Shown here: positions 42,440 to 51,749 of the stretch, in pieces
Layout: every line of letters begins with the position of its first letter
How positions within the stretch are numbered: position 1 is the stretch's first letter
Program-made: the position numbers and the translations under genes
Notes under the pieces: generated by a model
Databases searched by the model: none
The model's input: only the letters and a program-made list of their open reading frames with translations
Told to the model about the DNA's origin: nothing
NCBI RefSeq assembly: GCF_000949455.1
Contig: NZ_JXXK01000017.1
Span: forward strand, 21,364 to 85,363
Length of the DNA stretch: 64,000 nt
Reading direction: 5' to 3'
Source: Ruthenibacterium lactatiformans
GTDB taxonomy: Bacteria > Bacillota > Clostridia > Oscillospirales > Ruminococcaceae

Positions 42440-44205
42440 ACGATACGATGAACGAGATCACAGCATTTTCTCCCTTCGGAGGACGTCTGGTGCTGGAGGA
42501 GGTCAAAGGTGCGCAGGAACGTGCGAATGTGCCGGAGAACAGCATCGAGACGAAGGCGGGCGATGACCGCAGCATGTACGTCTATGTGCCGGCTTCCGGC
42601 TGCCCGGACGCGAAACAGACGCAGGTCGTCATGTTTCTGCGGGATGGCGCGGACGAAGCCTCCGCCCAGGCGGCCATGCAGGAATATGGTTTGGATGCGC
42701 TGGCGGAAAAGGAGCATTTTGTGCTGGCCTTCCCCAATCCGCGGCAAAGCGGCTGGAGCGAAAGGGACGCGGAAGACATGGACTATCTCTCCCGCTGCTT
42801 TATGGCCCTGCCGCAGGGCAAGGGAAAGGTCGGCGGGTTCATCGGAATGATCTTCTATATCGGCGGTTCTCCGTCAGCCGGCGCACTGCTGCTTGCGATG
42901 AGCGCGCGAAGGCCCCTGAATGTGGCGGGCGTGCTGCTCTCGGAGCTCCCTGCGGATTACAGTATCCCGCAGGACGGCGTGAACGCGCCGCAGGTGGCTT
43001 ATCTCTGCGGCGGAGCCGCCCGCGCCGCAGATTATTTTGGAAAGGTGAACGGAGTGACGGGAGCGGACGCCCGGCCGCTGGAGCACGCGGTGCTTTACAC
43101 CAGCTCCGTAAACCCAAATGTGCGGCACATCGTGTCCGAGCTGCCGTTCAGCGCGCAGGAAGCGGTCCGTGCATGGGACATGCTGTTCTGCAAAGCGAGG
43201 CGCTGGTCCAACGACACCTATGGGACATATCAAAAGCGCACGGATTTTACGGCCCGCGGCTTTGTGGCACACGTCAACGACCCGGGCCTCGGCGTGAACG
43301 AAGGCTTTGCCCATACCTGGTACGAATATGTACCGCCCCGTCTGCGCGGCAGCAAAGAAAAAGCGCCGCTGGTGTTTTATTTTCACGGCATCGGCTGCGT
43401 GCCGCTGTACGGCGCGGAGCAGAGCGGCTGGCACGATATCGCCGACAGGGAAAACTTTATCGTCGTATATCCCAAGCCCGCCCGCAACAAGGCGTGGAAC
43501 ATCTGGGATGAGCCGGGCATGCCCAGCGACCAGGCCTTTGTGCTGGCGCTGCTGGAGCATATGAAGCGGACCTATGCCATTGATGAAAGCCGCGTGTACA
43601 TCTCCGGTTTTTCCATGGGCGGCATGATGACCAACGCTCTGGCATGTGCATATCCCGAGCTGTTTGCGGCGGCAGCCCCTTGCAACGGATTCAATTCCGG
43701 CTATCTGGTCCCGGCGTCGGAAATGTGGACGATGCTGCGGAAAATGCCCACCGGCCGCGGTTTGCCGGACGGCCCTTCCGAACCGGTCACCCGTACACGT
43801 GTACGGGCGGATGCGAAAAAGGCTGCCTTTGCCTACCGTATGCCCCTCATCCAGAGTTCGGGCCTGCTGGACGGCACATGGCCCGCCGCGCAGGACGATC
43901 CCTTCAAGCGGTTGGCTTCTTTTGATTACTGGAAAACGTACAACAATATTCCCCTCACGCCTTACGAGCCTGCCGCCGCGTGTGAATCCGGCCTGACGGC
44001 CGACGAGACATTTTATGACTGTGCGGACGGGCGCTTCCTTCACCACCGTTGGTTCAGCCGCGATGAAGGAAAGCCCGCGCTGTTTGAAGTTGTGCTCGCA
44101 AAGCGTATGCCCCACGCGCTGGACCTGCGCCAGCTGGAGCTTGCCTGGCAGTTTATGAAAAGGTTCTCACGCGGGAAGGACGGTTCTCTGCACATCGACC
44201 CGTAA
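42436..44205 (+). CDS. Two-domain alpha/beta hydrolase, tandem copy 2
   Basis: A 589-residue paralogue of the preceding protein, starting at GTG 42436 after GGAGGAG and overlapping its stop. No signal peptide. The C-terminal half has FYFHGIGCVP, nucleophile Ser393 in SGFSMGGMMTN and His in RMPHALD. The N-terminal half is again hydrolase-like but divergent, with IGGSPSAG around residues 142-149 in the elbow position. The pair probably act on an imported ester in the cytoplasm, or form a heteromeric esterase. Substrate unknown. Confidence 0.8.
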   Translation: MNDTMNEITAFSPFGGRLVLEEVKGAQERANVPENSIETKAGDDRSMYVYVPASGCPDAKQTQVVMFLRDGADEASAQAAMQEYGLDALAEKEHFVLAFPNPRQSGWSERDAEDMDYLSRCFMALPQGKGKVGGFIGMIFYIGGSPSAGALLLAMSARRPLNVAGVLLSELPADYSIPQDGVNAPQVAYLCGGAARAADYFGKVNGVTGADARPLEHAVLYTSSVNPNVRHIVSELPFSAQEAVRAWDMLFCKARRWSNDTYGTYQKRTDFTARGFVAHVNDPGLGVNEGFAHTWYEYVPPRLRGSKEKAPLVFYFHGIGCVPLYGAEQSGWHDIADRENFIVVYPKPARNKAWNIWDEPGMPSDQAFVLALLEHMKRTYAIDESRVYISGFSMGGMMTNALACAYPELFAAAAPCNGFNSGYLVPASEMWTMLRKMPTGRGLPDGPSEPVTRTRVRADAKKAAFAYRMPLIQSSGLLDGTWPAAQDDPFKRLASFDYWKTYNNIPLTPYEPAAACESGLTADETFYDCADGRFLHHRWFSRDEGKPALFEVVLAKRMPHALDLRQLELAWQFMKRFSRGKDGSLHIDP

Positions 44206-44344
44206 CGCGCCCGCTGCGAAACGGCCGGACGCTTTGAGATCACAGCAGATGGGAGGAATGGAAAAGAAAAGACGGGAGTGGAAAATGGTATCTGCATATT
44301 GGAAAACACGGCAAAAGCGAATAGAATGAAGGAGTGAATCACAA

Positions 44345-45619
44345 ATGACAATTCAAATGATCATTACATTGGCAATCGTGATCGGCATGATCGTCATGAT
44401 CATGTCGGACAAATTTGCCTTCGGCGCACCGCCGCTGATCGCCTGCGTTCTTCTGGTACTGACGGGCTGCGCCACCATGTCCGAGGCCTTTGCGGGCTTT
44501 GTGGACAAAAATGTCATCATGATCGCCGGCTTTATGGTGGTCATGGCGGCGTTGGAAAAAACCAGCCTCATCGACAAGGTCAAGGCAACGATGTTCAATA
44601 TGGCCAGCAAGGGCGGATATCGCAACTACATCCTGTTGCTGATCGTTGTCATGCTGGGTGCCAGCGTGATGAGCGGTACAGGCTATTATGTATTGGTGCT
44701 GAGCTTGGTATCCACTATCCCCTACAATAAAAATCTGCCTATTTCAAAAATCTTTATGCCCTTGGGCTATGCCACTTACAACCCCATCGTACCTGTGAAT
44801 ATGGCGTTTTACGTGGGCTTGGTGGCCTCTCTGCTGGAGAGTTCCGGCGTCACAGGCACCGCAGTGCCGCTGCTGGTATATTCCGGCATCAAGCTTGTCA
44901 GTTCTATCGCGTTTTTGGTGTGGGCGGTTATCGGTTACCGCTTCCTGCCGGACCACCCCATTGCCGAAGCGGGCGCGCAGGCTTCCGAACAAAAGTCAGA
45001 GGGCGAAAAGCTGTCCAGGTGGAAAGAAATCGTTGTGTATATTGCTTTCGTGGTCAACTTCGTAGCCATGATCTTCCTGGATAAGCTGGGGGAGCCGGGC
45101 TATGCCATCCCCGGCGTCATTGCCGCCGTACTGTTCGTTTTGGGCATCCTCAATTTCAAGGAAGTGCGCAACAATATTGCCTCTCCGCTGATTCTTATGA
45201 TGGCCGGCGTCATCGGCGTGGCCGGCGCCCTGGCGAACTCCGGCTTCACCGCCATGGTGGGTGACGCGGTGGCCGGCGCTTTGGGTACCAGTGTCAGCCC
45301 ATTTGTCATCGTATTGGTGTTCACACTGCTCACCAGCCTGAGCGCTACGTTCACGGGCGCCAGCTTCGGTTCCCTGTTCGTATTTGCGCCCATCGCCATC
45401 TCCGCTTGCGTCAGCATGGGGTTGGATCCTACGGCTGTGGCTGTGGCTTGTGTCACCGCCGCTTGGATCAACTGGATCATGCCCATCGACGGTATGCCTG
45501 CTATGATTCTTGGCATGGGCAAATACAAGCTGGTTGATTTCTGGAAGTTCACTCTGCCGTTGTACGTCATCCAGATTCTGGTGCTGTGCGGGGCCTGCGT
45601 GATTGTATTCCCCATGTAG
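44345..45619 (+). CDS. SLC13/DASS-type anion permease
   Basis: A 424-residue membrane protein with about eleven hydrophobic segments. Its layout fits the SLC13/ArsB-NhaD ion transporter superfamily: FGAPPLIACVLLVLTG, a LGASVMSGTGYYVLVL hairpin-type segment near 100, and SATFTGASFGSLFVFAPIAI plus WINWIMPIDGMPAMI in the second half. Relatives move di- and tricarboxylates or other organic acids with cations. Within this operon it is the only transporter, so it should import the acidic substrate that the hydrolases, kinase and dehydrogenases process. Confidence 0.85.
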   Translation: MTIQMIITLAIVIGMIVMIMSDKFAFGAPPLIACVLLVLTGCATMSEAFAGFVDKNVIMIAGFMVVMAALEKTSLIDKVKATMFNMASKGGYRNYILLLIVVMLGASVMSGTGYYVLVLSLVSTIPYNKNLPISKIFMPLGYATYNPIVPVNMAFYVGLVASLLESSGVTGTAVPLLVYSGIKLVSSIAFLVWAVIGYRFLPDHPIAEAGAQASEQKSEGEKLSRWKEIVVYIAFVVNFVAMIFLDKLGEPGYAIPGVIAAVLFVLGILNFKEVRNNIASPLILMMAGVIGVAGALANSGFTAMVGDAVAGALGTSVSPFVIVLVFTLLTSLSATFTGASFGSLFVFAPIAISACVSMGLDPTAVAVACVTAAWINWIMPIDGMPAMILGMGKYKLVDFWKFTLPLYVIQILVLCGACVIVFPM

Positions 45620-45681
45620 TAATAACCTGCGGTCGGCGGCGGAACATGCCGCCGGCCCTTTTCGGAGAGAGATGATACGCC

Positions 45682-46842
45682 ATGAATACACTGAGTAATT
45701 TGAAGATGCCGCGCGCCGTCTGCTGCGGCGAGGGCGCGCTGAAAAAGATGCCGGAGATCCTTCAGGCGGCGTCTGTGAAAAAAGCGGCTGTCTTTACAGA
45801 CAAGGGGATCCGCAGCGCCGGCCTGCTGGACCCCGTGCTGGAGCAGCTTCAAAAGTCGCAGGCGGCATTCTGTGTGCTGGATGACCTGCCGCCGGAGCCG
45901 AGCTACGGCCAGGTCCAGAAGCTGGTGGATGCCTGCCGGGCCGAGGGCGCGGATATGATTCTGGCCGTGGGCGGCGGCAGCGTGATGGATACCGCCAAGC
46001 TGGCCGGTGTGCTTTTGGACGGCAGCTCGACCGTGCACGACCTGCTGGAAGCGCCCGGCCGCGCAAAAAAATGCTGTCCCACGCTGATGATCCCCACAAC
46101 GGCGGGCACGGGCAGCGAAGCCACGCCCAATGCTATCGTAGCCGTGCCGGAGCAGGAGCTGAAGGTGGGCATCGTCAGCGACGCGATGATCGCAGACAAT
46201 GTTCTGCTGGACCCGCTGATGATCAAAAATCTGCCCCGGAAAATTGCGGCGGCCACAGGTGTGGACGCTTTGGCGCACGCCATCGAATGTTACACAAGCA
46301 ATAAGGCGAATCCCATCAGCGATACTTTTGCGCTGGAAGCGCTGGATATGATTTTGAACAACATCCTGCCTGCGTGCGACAGTGCGGACGCGGTATCGCA
46401 AAAATCAGCCATGCAGCTCGCAAGCTTTTACGCGGGCGTGGCTATCACTGCCAGCGGCACAACGGCCGTCCATGCGCTCAGCTACCCTCTGGGCGGAAAA
46501 TATCATATCGCCCACGGCGTATCCAACGCCATTCTGCTTGCGCCTGTGATGCGCTTCAACGCGCCTGCCTGTCCGGAACGCTTCGCCGCCGCGTATGACC
46601 GTTGCGTACATGGAGAAAAAACCTGCGTGACGCAGGAGGAAAAAACGGAGTTTATGCTGCGTTGGCTGGAGAAGATCGTCCGGCATCTGGAGATACCCAC
46701 AAGCCTTTCGGCATTCGGTGTGTCTGCGTCGGATCTGGAGACACTGGTGGCGGCCGGCATGCAGGTGACACGGCTTCTGAACAACAATCTGCGCCCGGTG
46801 ACGGCGGACGACGCCCGCGCGCTGTACCGCCGGATCCTCTGA
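45682..46842 (+). CDS. Iron-containing alcohol dehydrogenase
   Basis: A 386-residue NAD(P)-dependent group III alcohol dehydrogenase. Cofactor motif AVGGGSVMDTAKL near residue 95, MIPTTAGTGSEATPNAI near 135, and metal ligands in ATGVDALAHAIECYTS and YPLGGKYHIAHGVSNAI. It probably interconverts a hydroxy acid or aldehyde intermediate of the pathway, for example oxidising the free hydroxy acid or reducing an aldehyde made by the DapA-family lyase that follows 21 bp downstream. Confidence 0.9.
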   Translation: MNTLSNLKMPRAVCCGEGALKKMPEILQAASVKKAAVFTDKGIRSAGLLDPVLEQLQKSQAAFCVLDDLPPEPSYGQVQKLVDACRAEGADMILAVGGGSVMDTAKLAGVLLDGSSTVHDLLEAPGRAKKCCPTLMIPTTAGTGSEATPNAIVAVPEQELKVGIVSDAMIADNVLLDPLMIKNLPRKIAAATGVDALAHAIECYTSNKANPISDTFALEALDMILNNILPACDSADAVSQKSAMQLASFYAGVAITASGTTAVHALSYPLGGKYHIAHGVSNAILLAPVMRFNAPACPERFAAAYDRCVHGEKTCVTQEEKTEFMLRWLEKIVRHLEIPTSLSAFGVSASDLETLVAAGMQVTRLLNNNLRPVTADDARALYRRIL

Positions 46843-46863
46843 CATCGGAAAGGACGGAAAAAC

Positions 46864-47763
46864 ATGAATAGAATCGAGATCAAGGGCATCATCCCGCCCA
46901 TCATTACGCCGATGCACGCGGATGAAAGTATCAATACCGCCGAGCTGCGCCGCCAGGTGGACCGCCAGATCGAAAACGGCGTGCATGCGCTGTTCTGCTT
47001 TGGCACCAACGGCGAGGGATATATTCTGGACGGCAGGGAAAAACAGCTCGTGCTGGAGACGGTCATTGAGCAGGCGAACGGCCGCGTGCCGGTGTACGCG
47101 GGCACAGGCTGCGTTTCCACACGGGAGACCATTGCACAGTCCCGCATGGCCAGAGACGCGGGAGCGGATGTGCTGAGTATTATTACGCCCAGCTTTGCGG
47201 CGGCCAGCCAACAGGAGCTGTACGACCACTACCGTGCCGTGGCTGAAGCCGTGGATATTCCCATCGTGCTGTACAATATCCCGGCACGTACAGGAAATGC
47301 TCTTGCGCCCGAGACGGTAGCACGCCTTTCCCGGATCGAAAACATCGTCGGTGCAAAGGATTCCTCGGGAAACTGGGATAATATGAAAGCTTATCTGGAT
47401 GGCACGCGGGGCAGCGGCTTTGCAGTGCTTTCCGGCAACGACGGCCTGATCTTGGACTGCCTGAAGAACGGTGGCCGGGGCGGCGTGGCGGGCTGTGCCA
47501 ATGTTTACCCCCGCACCATGGCGTCTATTTATGATTGTTTTGCCGCGGGCGATTTGGAAAAAGCGCAGGAATATCAGGCGAGCATCGCGTCCTTCCGCGC
47601 ATGCTTCAAATACGGCAACCCGAATACGGTCGTCAAAACAGCCGTGGCGCTGCTGGGCTACGACGTGGGAAAATGCCGCGCACCGTTCAACCAGCTCCCG
47701 GAAGAAGGCGTTGCCGCGCTGCGGCAGGTGCTTCGTGAGAATGCGGAAAAGGGGATGCACTGA
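46864..47763 (+). CDS. DapA/NanA-family aldolase (dihydrodipicolinate synthase family)
   Basis: A 299-residue class I aldolase-type TIM barrel. CFGTNGEGYILDGREKQL near residue 44 is the conserved GTxGE block, Tyr in VLYNIPARTGN near 137 and the Schiff-base Lys in NIVGAKDSSGNWDN near 165. Members cleave or form 2-oxo acid bonds (pyruvate-type aldolases). Context points to a catabolic lyase acting on a 2-oxo acid rather than lysine biosynthesis. It is 3 bp from the next gene. Confidence 0.9.
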   Translation: MNRIEIKGIIPPIITPMHADESINTAELRRQVDRQIENGVHALFCFGTNGEGYILDGREKQLVLETVIEQANGRVPVYAGTGCVSTRETIAQSRMARDAGADVLSIITPSFAAASQQELYDHYRAVAEAVDIPIVLYNIPARTGNALAPETVARLSRIENIVGAKDSSGNWDNMKAYLDGTRGSGFAVLSGNDGLILDCLKNGGRGGVAGCANVYPRTMASIYDCFAAGDLEKAQEYQASIASFRACFKYGNPNTVVKTAVALLGYDVGKCRAPFNQLPEEGVAALRQVLRENAEKGMH

Positions 47764-47766
47764 CCC

Positions 47767-48834
47767 ATGAACAACACGGAAATAAGGCGGTCGGTCATCG
47801 GCATCACGATGGGCGACCCCGCGGGCAACGGGCCGGAGCTGTGTGTGCAGGCCCTGCTCCACAAAGCGATCTATGAGGAATGCCGGCCGCTTATCGTGGG
47901 GGATGCAAACGTTATCGAAAAAGCGGCTGTGCTGCTGGGCCATCCGGAGCTGACCGTGCACCGCGTGGACAGCGTGGAGCAGGCGGCTTTCACCTGGGGG
48001 ATCATCGACGTTTACCATCTGGACCTTGTGGACCTGGCGCGGTTTGAATACGGAAAAGTGTCCGCGATGTGCGGGCGCGCGGCGTTTGAGTGCGTGCGGA
48101 AAGTCATTGAACTGGCACTGGACGACGAGGTGGATGCCACCTGCACCAACGCTCTGAACAAAGAGGCCATGAACTTGGCTCTCGCGCCCGAGGGCATGCA
48201 CTTTGACGGCCATACGGAAATCTATGCCCACTATACTCACACCGAGAAATATACGATGCTGCTGGCGCACCACGATCTGCGTGTGGTACATGTTTCCACG
48301 CATTGCTCGCTGCGGGAAGCGTGCGACCGTGTGGAAAAGCAGCGTGTACTGGATGTCATTCATATCGCGGACAGCGCATGCAGAAGCTTCGGAATCCCGC
48401 GCCCGCGAATCGCCGTGGCAGGGCTCAACCCTCATGCGGGAGAAAACGGCCTGTTCGGCAGGGAGGAGCTGGACGAGATTATCCCGGCGATCCGTGCCGC
48501 GCAGGACGAGGGACTGTGTGTGGACGGCCCTGTGCCGCCGGACAGTTTATTTCCCAAGGCGCTGGGCGGCTGGTATGACATCGTTGTGGCCATGTACCAC
48601 GACCAGGGGCACATTCCGCTCAAAACCGTCGGCTTTGTATATGACAGGGAAAAACAGGCGTGGAAGGCTGTCGAAGGAGTAAACATTACACTGGGGCTGC
48701 CCATCATACGTACCTCGGTGGACCACGGAACGGGTTTCGACCAGGCAGGCAAAGGCACTTCGAATGAATTGAGCCTGCTCAACGCCATTCAATATGCCGT
48801 CACGATGGCCCGCAACCGCAACATCAAAGAGTGA
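47767..48834 (+). CDS. pdxA2: PdxA2-type 4-phosphate dehydrogenase (tetronate 4-phosphate dehydrogenase-like)
   Basis: A 355-residue metal-dependent NAD dehydrogenase of the PdxA family. GITMGDPAGNGPELC opens the protein; metal-binding His residues lie in HFDGHTEIYAH and MYHDQGHIPLKTVGF; VDHGTGFDQAGKG closes it. Next to a DUF1537 kinase, such proteins oxidise and decarboxylate D-threonate or D-erythronate 4-phosphate to dihydroxyacetone phosphate. Vitamin B6 synthesis is unlikely here because no other pdx genes are present. Confidence 0.9.
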   Translation: MNNTEIRRSVIGITMGDPAGNGPELCVQALLHKAIYEECRPLIVGDANVIEKAAVLLGHPELTVHRVDSVEQAAFTWGIIDVYHLDLVDLARFEYGKVSAMCGRAAFECVRKVIELALDDEVDATCTNALNKEAMNLALAPEGMHFDGHTEIYAHYTHTEKYTMLLAHHDLRVVHVSTHCSLREACDRVEKQRVLDVIHIADSACRSFGIPRPRIAVAGLNPHAGENGLFGREELDEIIPAIRAAQDEGLCVDGPVPPDSLFPKALGGWYDIVVAMYHDQGHIPLKTVGFVYDREKQAWKAVEGVNITLGLPIIRTSVDHGTGFDQAGKGTSNELSLLNAIQYAVTMARNRNIKE

Positions 48835-48847
48835 GGGGAAGAAAACC

Positions 48848-50005
48848 ATGAAATATCCATGTTTGCCCGGCCTGACACCGGACGGCACCGTTTATCAGAA
48901 TTCTGCAATGGGGACGGTGGAGGCCATGCTGCCCCCCGGGCCTTGGGCTACGGCGCATGCGCCCGCCTTGCTGGAAACTCCGGACGGCAGTTTGCTGTGC
49001 GCCTGGTTTGCTGGCAGCTTTGAAGGCAGCGGCGATGTGAGCATCGTTTGCGCCCGCCTGCCCAAAGGAGCCGCACGATGGGAAGCTCCAGTACAGGTGT
49101 CCCATGATGAAAAACGCAGTGAGCAGAATCCCTCGCTGTTTCTCGCGCCGGACGGCGCTGTATGGGCGGTTTATACCGCCCAGCTGGACCGTGTGCCCGG
49201 CAAGGATAATATGCAGTTCACGTCTGTCATCCGCCGGCAGAAAAGTACGGACGGCGGCCGCATTTGGGGCGAACCGGATGTGCTGTTTGCCCGGGAGGGA
49301 AGCTTCTGCCGCCAGCCCATCCAGGTGCTTGCAAGTGGACGCTGGATATTCGCAAACTGGCTGTGCAGCGACAGCGCATCCGGTCTGGCCGGAGACCCGA
49401 CGGCGTTTCAGATCTCCGACGATCAGGGCTGTACTTGGCGCACTGTAGAGATGCCGGGCAGCAACGGCCGTGTACATGCCAATGTGGTGGAGCTTGCGCC
49501 GGGACGTCTCGCGGCGTTCATGCGGAGCCGTGCGGCAGATTTCATTTATCGCAGTGAATCGCTGGACGACGGCAATACGTGGAGCGAACCGGTGCCCACG
49601 GTCCTGCCCAATAACAACTCCAGCATCAGCGCCGTCAAGCTGCAAAGTGGACGCATTGCCGTTGCCTATAACCCCACCCATACGCCTGCGCCGCAGCCAG
49701 GTGTGGCAGCCTGGCCCGGCCTTCGCTGCCCGGTTGCGGTGGCCCTCAGCGAGGACGGCGGCCTTACATGGCCGATGATTCGCCATATGGAGCTGGGAGA
49801 GGGTTTTGTAGGGTCAGAAAACAGTACCAACAACCGCCAGTATGAGTACCCGTATCTGATGCAGGCTTCGGACGGCAGGCTGCATCTGGCGTTCGCGTAT
49901 CAGAATCGCCGCGGTGTAAAATGGATGACGTTTTCGGAGCAGGATGTTATGGGTGAAAAGCGTGAAACTGTAGGCGTGTACAACCCGACAGCCGCCAGGG
50001 TATAG
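48848..50005 (+). CDS. Sialidase-fold (BNR/Asp-box) protein
   Basis: A 385-residue six-bladed beta-propeller of the sialidase superfamily. Four Asp boxes are visible: STDGGRIW, SDDQGCTW, SLDDGNTW and SEDGGLTW. The N-terminus has TAHAPALLETPDGSLLCAWFAG, the usual first blade. There is no signal peptide, so it works inside the cell. Similar proteins annotated as exo-alpha-sialidase include unrelated lyases and isomerases of acidic sugars, so I do not assign sialidase activity. Last gene of the operon, start at 48848. Confidence 0.85.
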   Translation: MKYPCLPGLTPDGTVYQNSAMGTVEAMLPPGPWATAHAPALLETPDGSLLCAWFAGSFEGSGDVSIVCARLPKGAARWEAPVQVSHDEKRSEQNPSLFLAPDGAVWAVYTAQLDRVPGKDNMQFTSVIRRQKSTDGGRIWGEPDVLFAREGSFCRQPIQVLASGRWIFANWLCSDSASGLAGDPTAFQISDDQGCTWRTVEMPGSNGRVHANVVELAPGRLAAFMRSRAADFIYRSESLDDGNTWSEPVPTVLPNNNSSISAVKLQSGRIAVAYNPTHTPAPQPGVAAWPGLRCPVAVALSEDGGLTWPMIRHMELGEGFVGSENSTNNRQYEYPYLMQASDGRLHLAFAYQNRRGVKWMTFSEQDVMGEKRETVGVYNPTAARV

Positions 50006-50033
50006 TGCGTTTTACAGGCGGAAAGCCCGAAAG

Positions 50034-50071
50034 CGCGCTGCCGCGGAGCGAAGCGGTTTCACGGCAGTGCG
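50034..50071 (+). terminator. Hairpin downstream of the operon
   Basis: Arms cgcgctgccg / cggcagtgcg (one wobble pair) lie 29 bp after the last stop. No immediate T run follows, so termination may be partial; a TTTTTTT tract occurs 34 bp further on. Confidence 0.4.
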
Positions 50072-50121
50072 TGCCATTTCAGCAACACGCAAAAATACGG
50101 TAAATTTTTTTCAAAAGCATG

Positions 50122-50150
50122 TTGACAAGAAGAATGTTTCATGATAAAAT
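50122..50150 (+). promoter_or_regulatory. tRNA-Leu promoter
   Basis: TTGACA (50122-50127), 17-bp spacer, TAAAAT (50145-50150), giving a leader of about 63 nt before the tRNA. Confidence 0.85.
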
Positions 50151-50219
50151 CTAACATGCTGATTCGGAAACGAACAGCAGAAAAAGCGTGATCACGGGGT
50201 GACTCGTGTTCACATATAT

Positions 50220-50306
50220 GCGGATGTGGCGGAACTGGCAGACGCGCTAGATTCAGGTTCTAGTGAAGGCAACTTCATGTGGGTTCAAGTCCCTTCATCC
50301 GCACCA
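50220..50306 (+). tRNA. tRNA-Leu (CAG)
   Basis: 87 nt with encoded CCA. Acceptor GCGGATG/CATCCGC, long variable arm, T-loop GGTTCAAGTCC, and anticodon CAG in loop TTCAGGT between CTAGA and TCTAG. Confidence 0.96.
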
Positions 50307-50341
50307 GGTCGGTCTCGTTGTAAAGACGGGGCCGATTTTTT
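50307..50341 (+). terminator. tRNA-Leu terminator
   Basis: tcggtctcgt pairs with acggggccga (two G-T wobbles) and is followed by TTTTTTT. Confidence 0.7.
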
Positions 50342-50856
50342 GTATATCGTTTTGGTAATAAGATGGTGGAGGAGAGGAGACGCAGATGACAGAAAACCTG
50401 CACTCCGGTCAATATTTTTTGATGAATGACGGATGTGGCCCGGTCGGATTTGAAAAATCTGCAGGGCTTCAGTTTTCACTCACGCCCAGATATTGAAATC
50501 CCGGCGAGATGGCTGAGGCTTTTGAGTGGAATAGTCAGTCGTCAGATGGAGCGGGCTTTGTTTGAATGAAAAGGATCTGAAGTGCTCCTTTGCTTTTGTG
50601 CGCAGCAGTATTGGGGGCACGGTTTGCTGTAAAGACAGGGGAAAACGTTATGCCAGCTTTCGCAGGGAATGCCGCACATTCTGAAAACAGTGATTTGCAG
50701 CCTCGTTTTCCCGCAAGGGAAAGGTTGTACTTTGAACAAAAAGCAGATATCATTGTAGTGGCGGTATCGGGGACCACAATGCATGGAGGGCCCGTTTGGA
50801 AGCATTCAGTACAGTAAGTGCCGCCGGATGCCTCGGAGAGCAGAGGAGATATGACA
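50342..50856. other. Intergenic region before the sortase gene
   Basis: No convincing gene. Two short open frames (75 and 80 codons) on opposite strands overlap each other fully and lack ribosome sites. A modest promoter (TTGTAC 50725, 17 bp, TATCAT 50748) lies about 100 bp before the sortase. Nothing else recognised. Confidence 0.5.
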
Positions 50857-51618
50857 ATGAAAAAGAAAAAGCATGCCCGCTGGAGATGGTATGAGATTCT
50901 GCTGGTTGGGGCGCTGCTGGGCCTGGCGGTGTGCAGTACCGCGTGGCTTACGTCGTATTGGGGACAGATGCGGGCCGCGCAGCAGACGTTTGAAAAGCTG
51001 GCGCAGGCCGTTCGTGCCGCCGCGCCGCAGCCGGAGGAAGAACGGGGCGAGGTGTGGCAGAAAGGCGTAGAGACGCTGCAGGCCCAAAACAGAGACTGCC
51101 TGGCCTGGCTGTACAGTGCGGATACGGGGCTGGATTATCCCGTGATGTATACGCCGCAGCAGCCGGAATATTATCTGCGCAGAGATTTTGAAGAACAGTA
51201 CTCTTTGGCGGGCACGCCGTTTTTGGATGTGCGCAGCAGCCCGGCGGACAGCAGGAACCTTATCATCCACGGACATAATATGAAAGACGGGAGTATGTTC
51301 GCACCGCTGCGTTTTTATCTGGAAAAAGAGTATGGCCTGGAGCACTCATCCTTTGAACTGTCCTTTGCGGACGGTGTGCGGCGATATGCATTGATGGCGG
51401 TGCTTCATATAGAACTGACGCCGGAGAATGTAGAGCAATATTACAAACAACCGCAGACACAGGAGGCATTCGAAGCTTTTGTTGAAATGCTGGAACAGGA
51501 ATCGCTTTATTGCGGCGGCGCCGGTGCGCAGTGGGGCGAACAGCTTTTGACGTTAAGCACCTGCGACAACCAGAGGGACAATGGCCGTATTCTGGTGGTC
51601 GCCCGTGAGACAAAGTGA
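50857..51618 (+). CDS. srtB: Class B sortase
   Basis: A 253-residue membrane-anchored transpeptidase. An N-terminal basic stretch and membrane helix (about 10-33, YEILLVGALLGLAVCSTAWL) place the catalytic domain outside the cell. The catalytic His is in LIIHGHNM near residue 145, Cys in TLSTCDN near 237, and Arg in GRILVVAR near 246. It joins surface proteins with an NPxTG-like signal to peptidoglycan or pilin subunits. No sorting-signal substrate is in the window. The start at 50857 follows GAGGAG at 8 bases; an ATG at 50851 is too close. Confidence 0.9.
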   Translation: MKKKKHARWRWYEILLVGALLGLAVCSTAWLTSYWGQMRAAQQTFEKLAQAVRAAAPQPEEERGEVWQKGVETLQAQNRDCLAWLYSADTGLDYPVMYTPQQPEYYLRRDFEEQYSLAGTPFLDVRSSPADSRNLIIHGHNMKDGSMFAPLRFYLEKEYGLEHSSFELSFADGVRRYALMAVLHIELTPENVEQYYKQPQTQEAFEAFVEMLEQESLYCGGAGAQWGEQLLTLSTCDNQRDNGRILVVARETK

Positions 51619-51749
51619 TGTGAATTGCTGTAGAACGATGAAGTAAAAGGCGGCAGACTGCCAATTGAAAAATCGAATCTTGTTGTGTTCAGAAATTTTA
51701 GATGGAGAGAGAAAGCCAATTGAAATCCGCATCTGCGGAACAGACTGTT

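Noticed and set aside
46405..48435. 676-codon open frame on the minus strand
   Set aside because: Antisense shadow of the Fe-alcohol dehydrogenase, aldolase and PdxA2 genes.
48848..50005. Secreted sialidase for host mucin
   Set aside because: Asp boxes support the fold, but there is no signal peptide and no sialic acid genes nearby apart from a generic DapA-family aldolase, so the activity is left open.
50199..50429. 76-codon open frame containing the tRNA-Leu
   Set aside because: Translation of the tRNA-Leu gene (ADVAELADALDSGS pattern), a well-known false gene.
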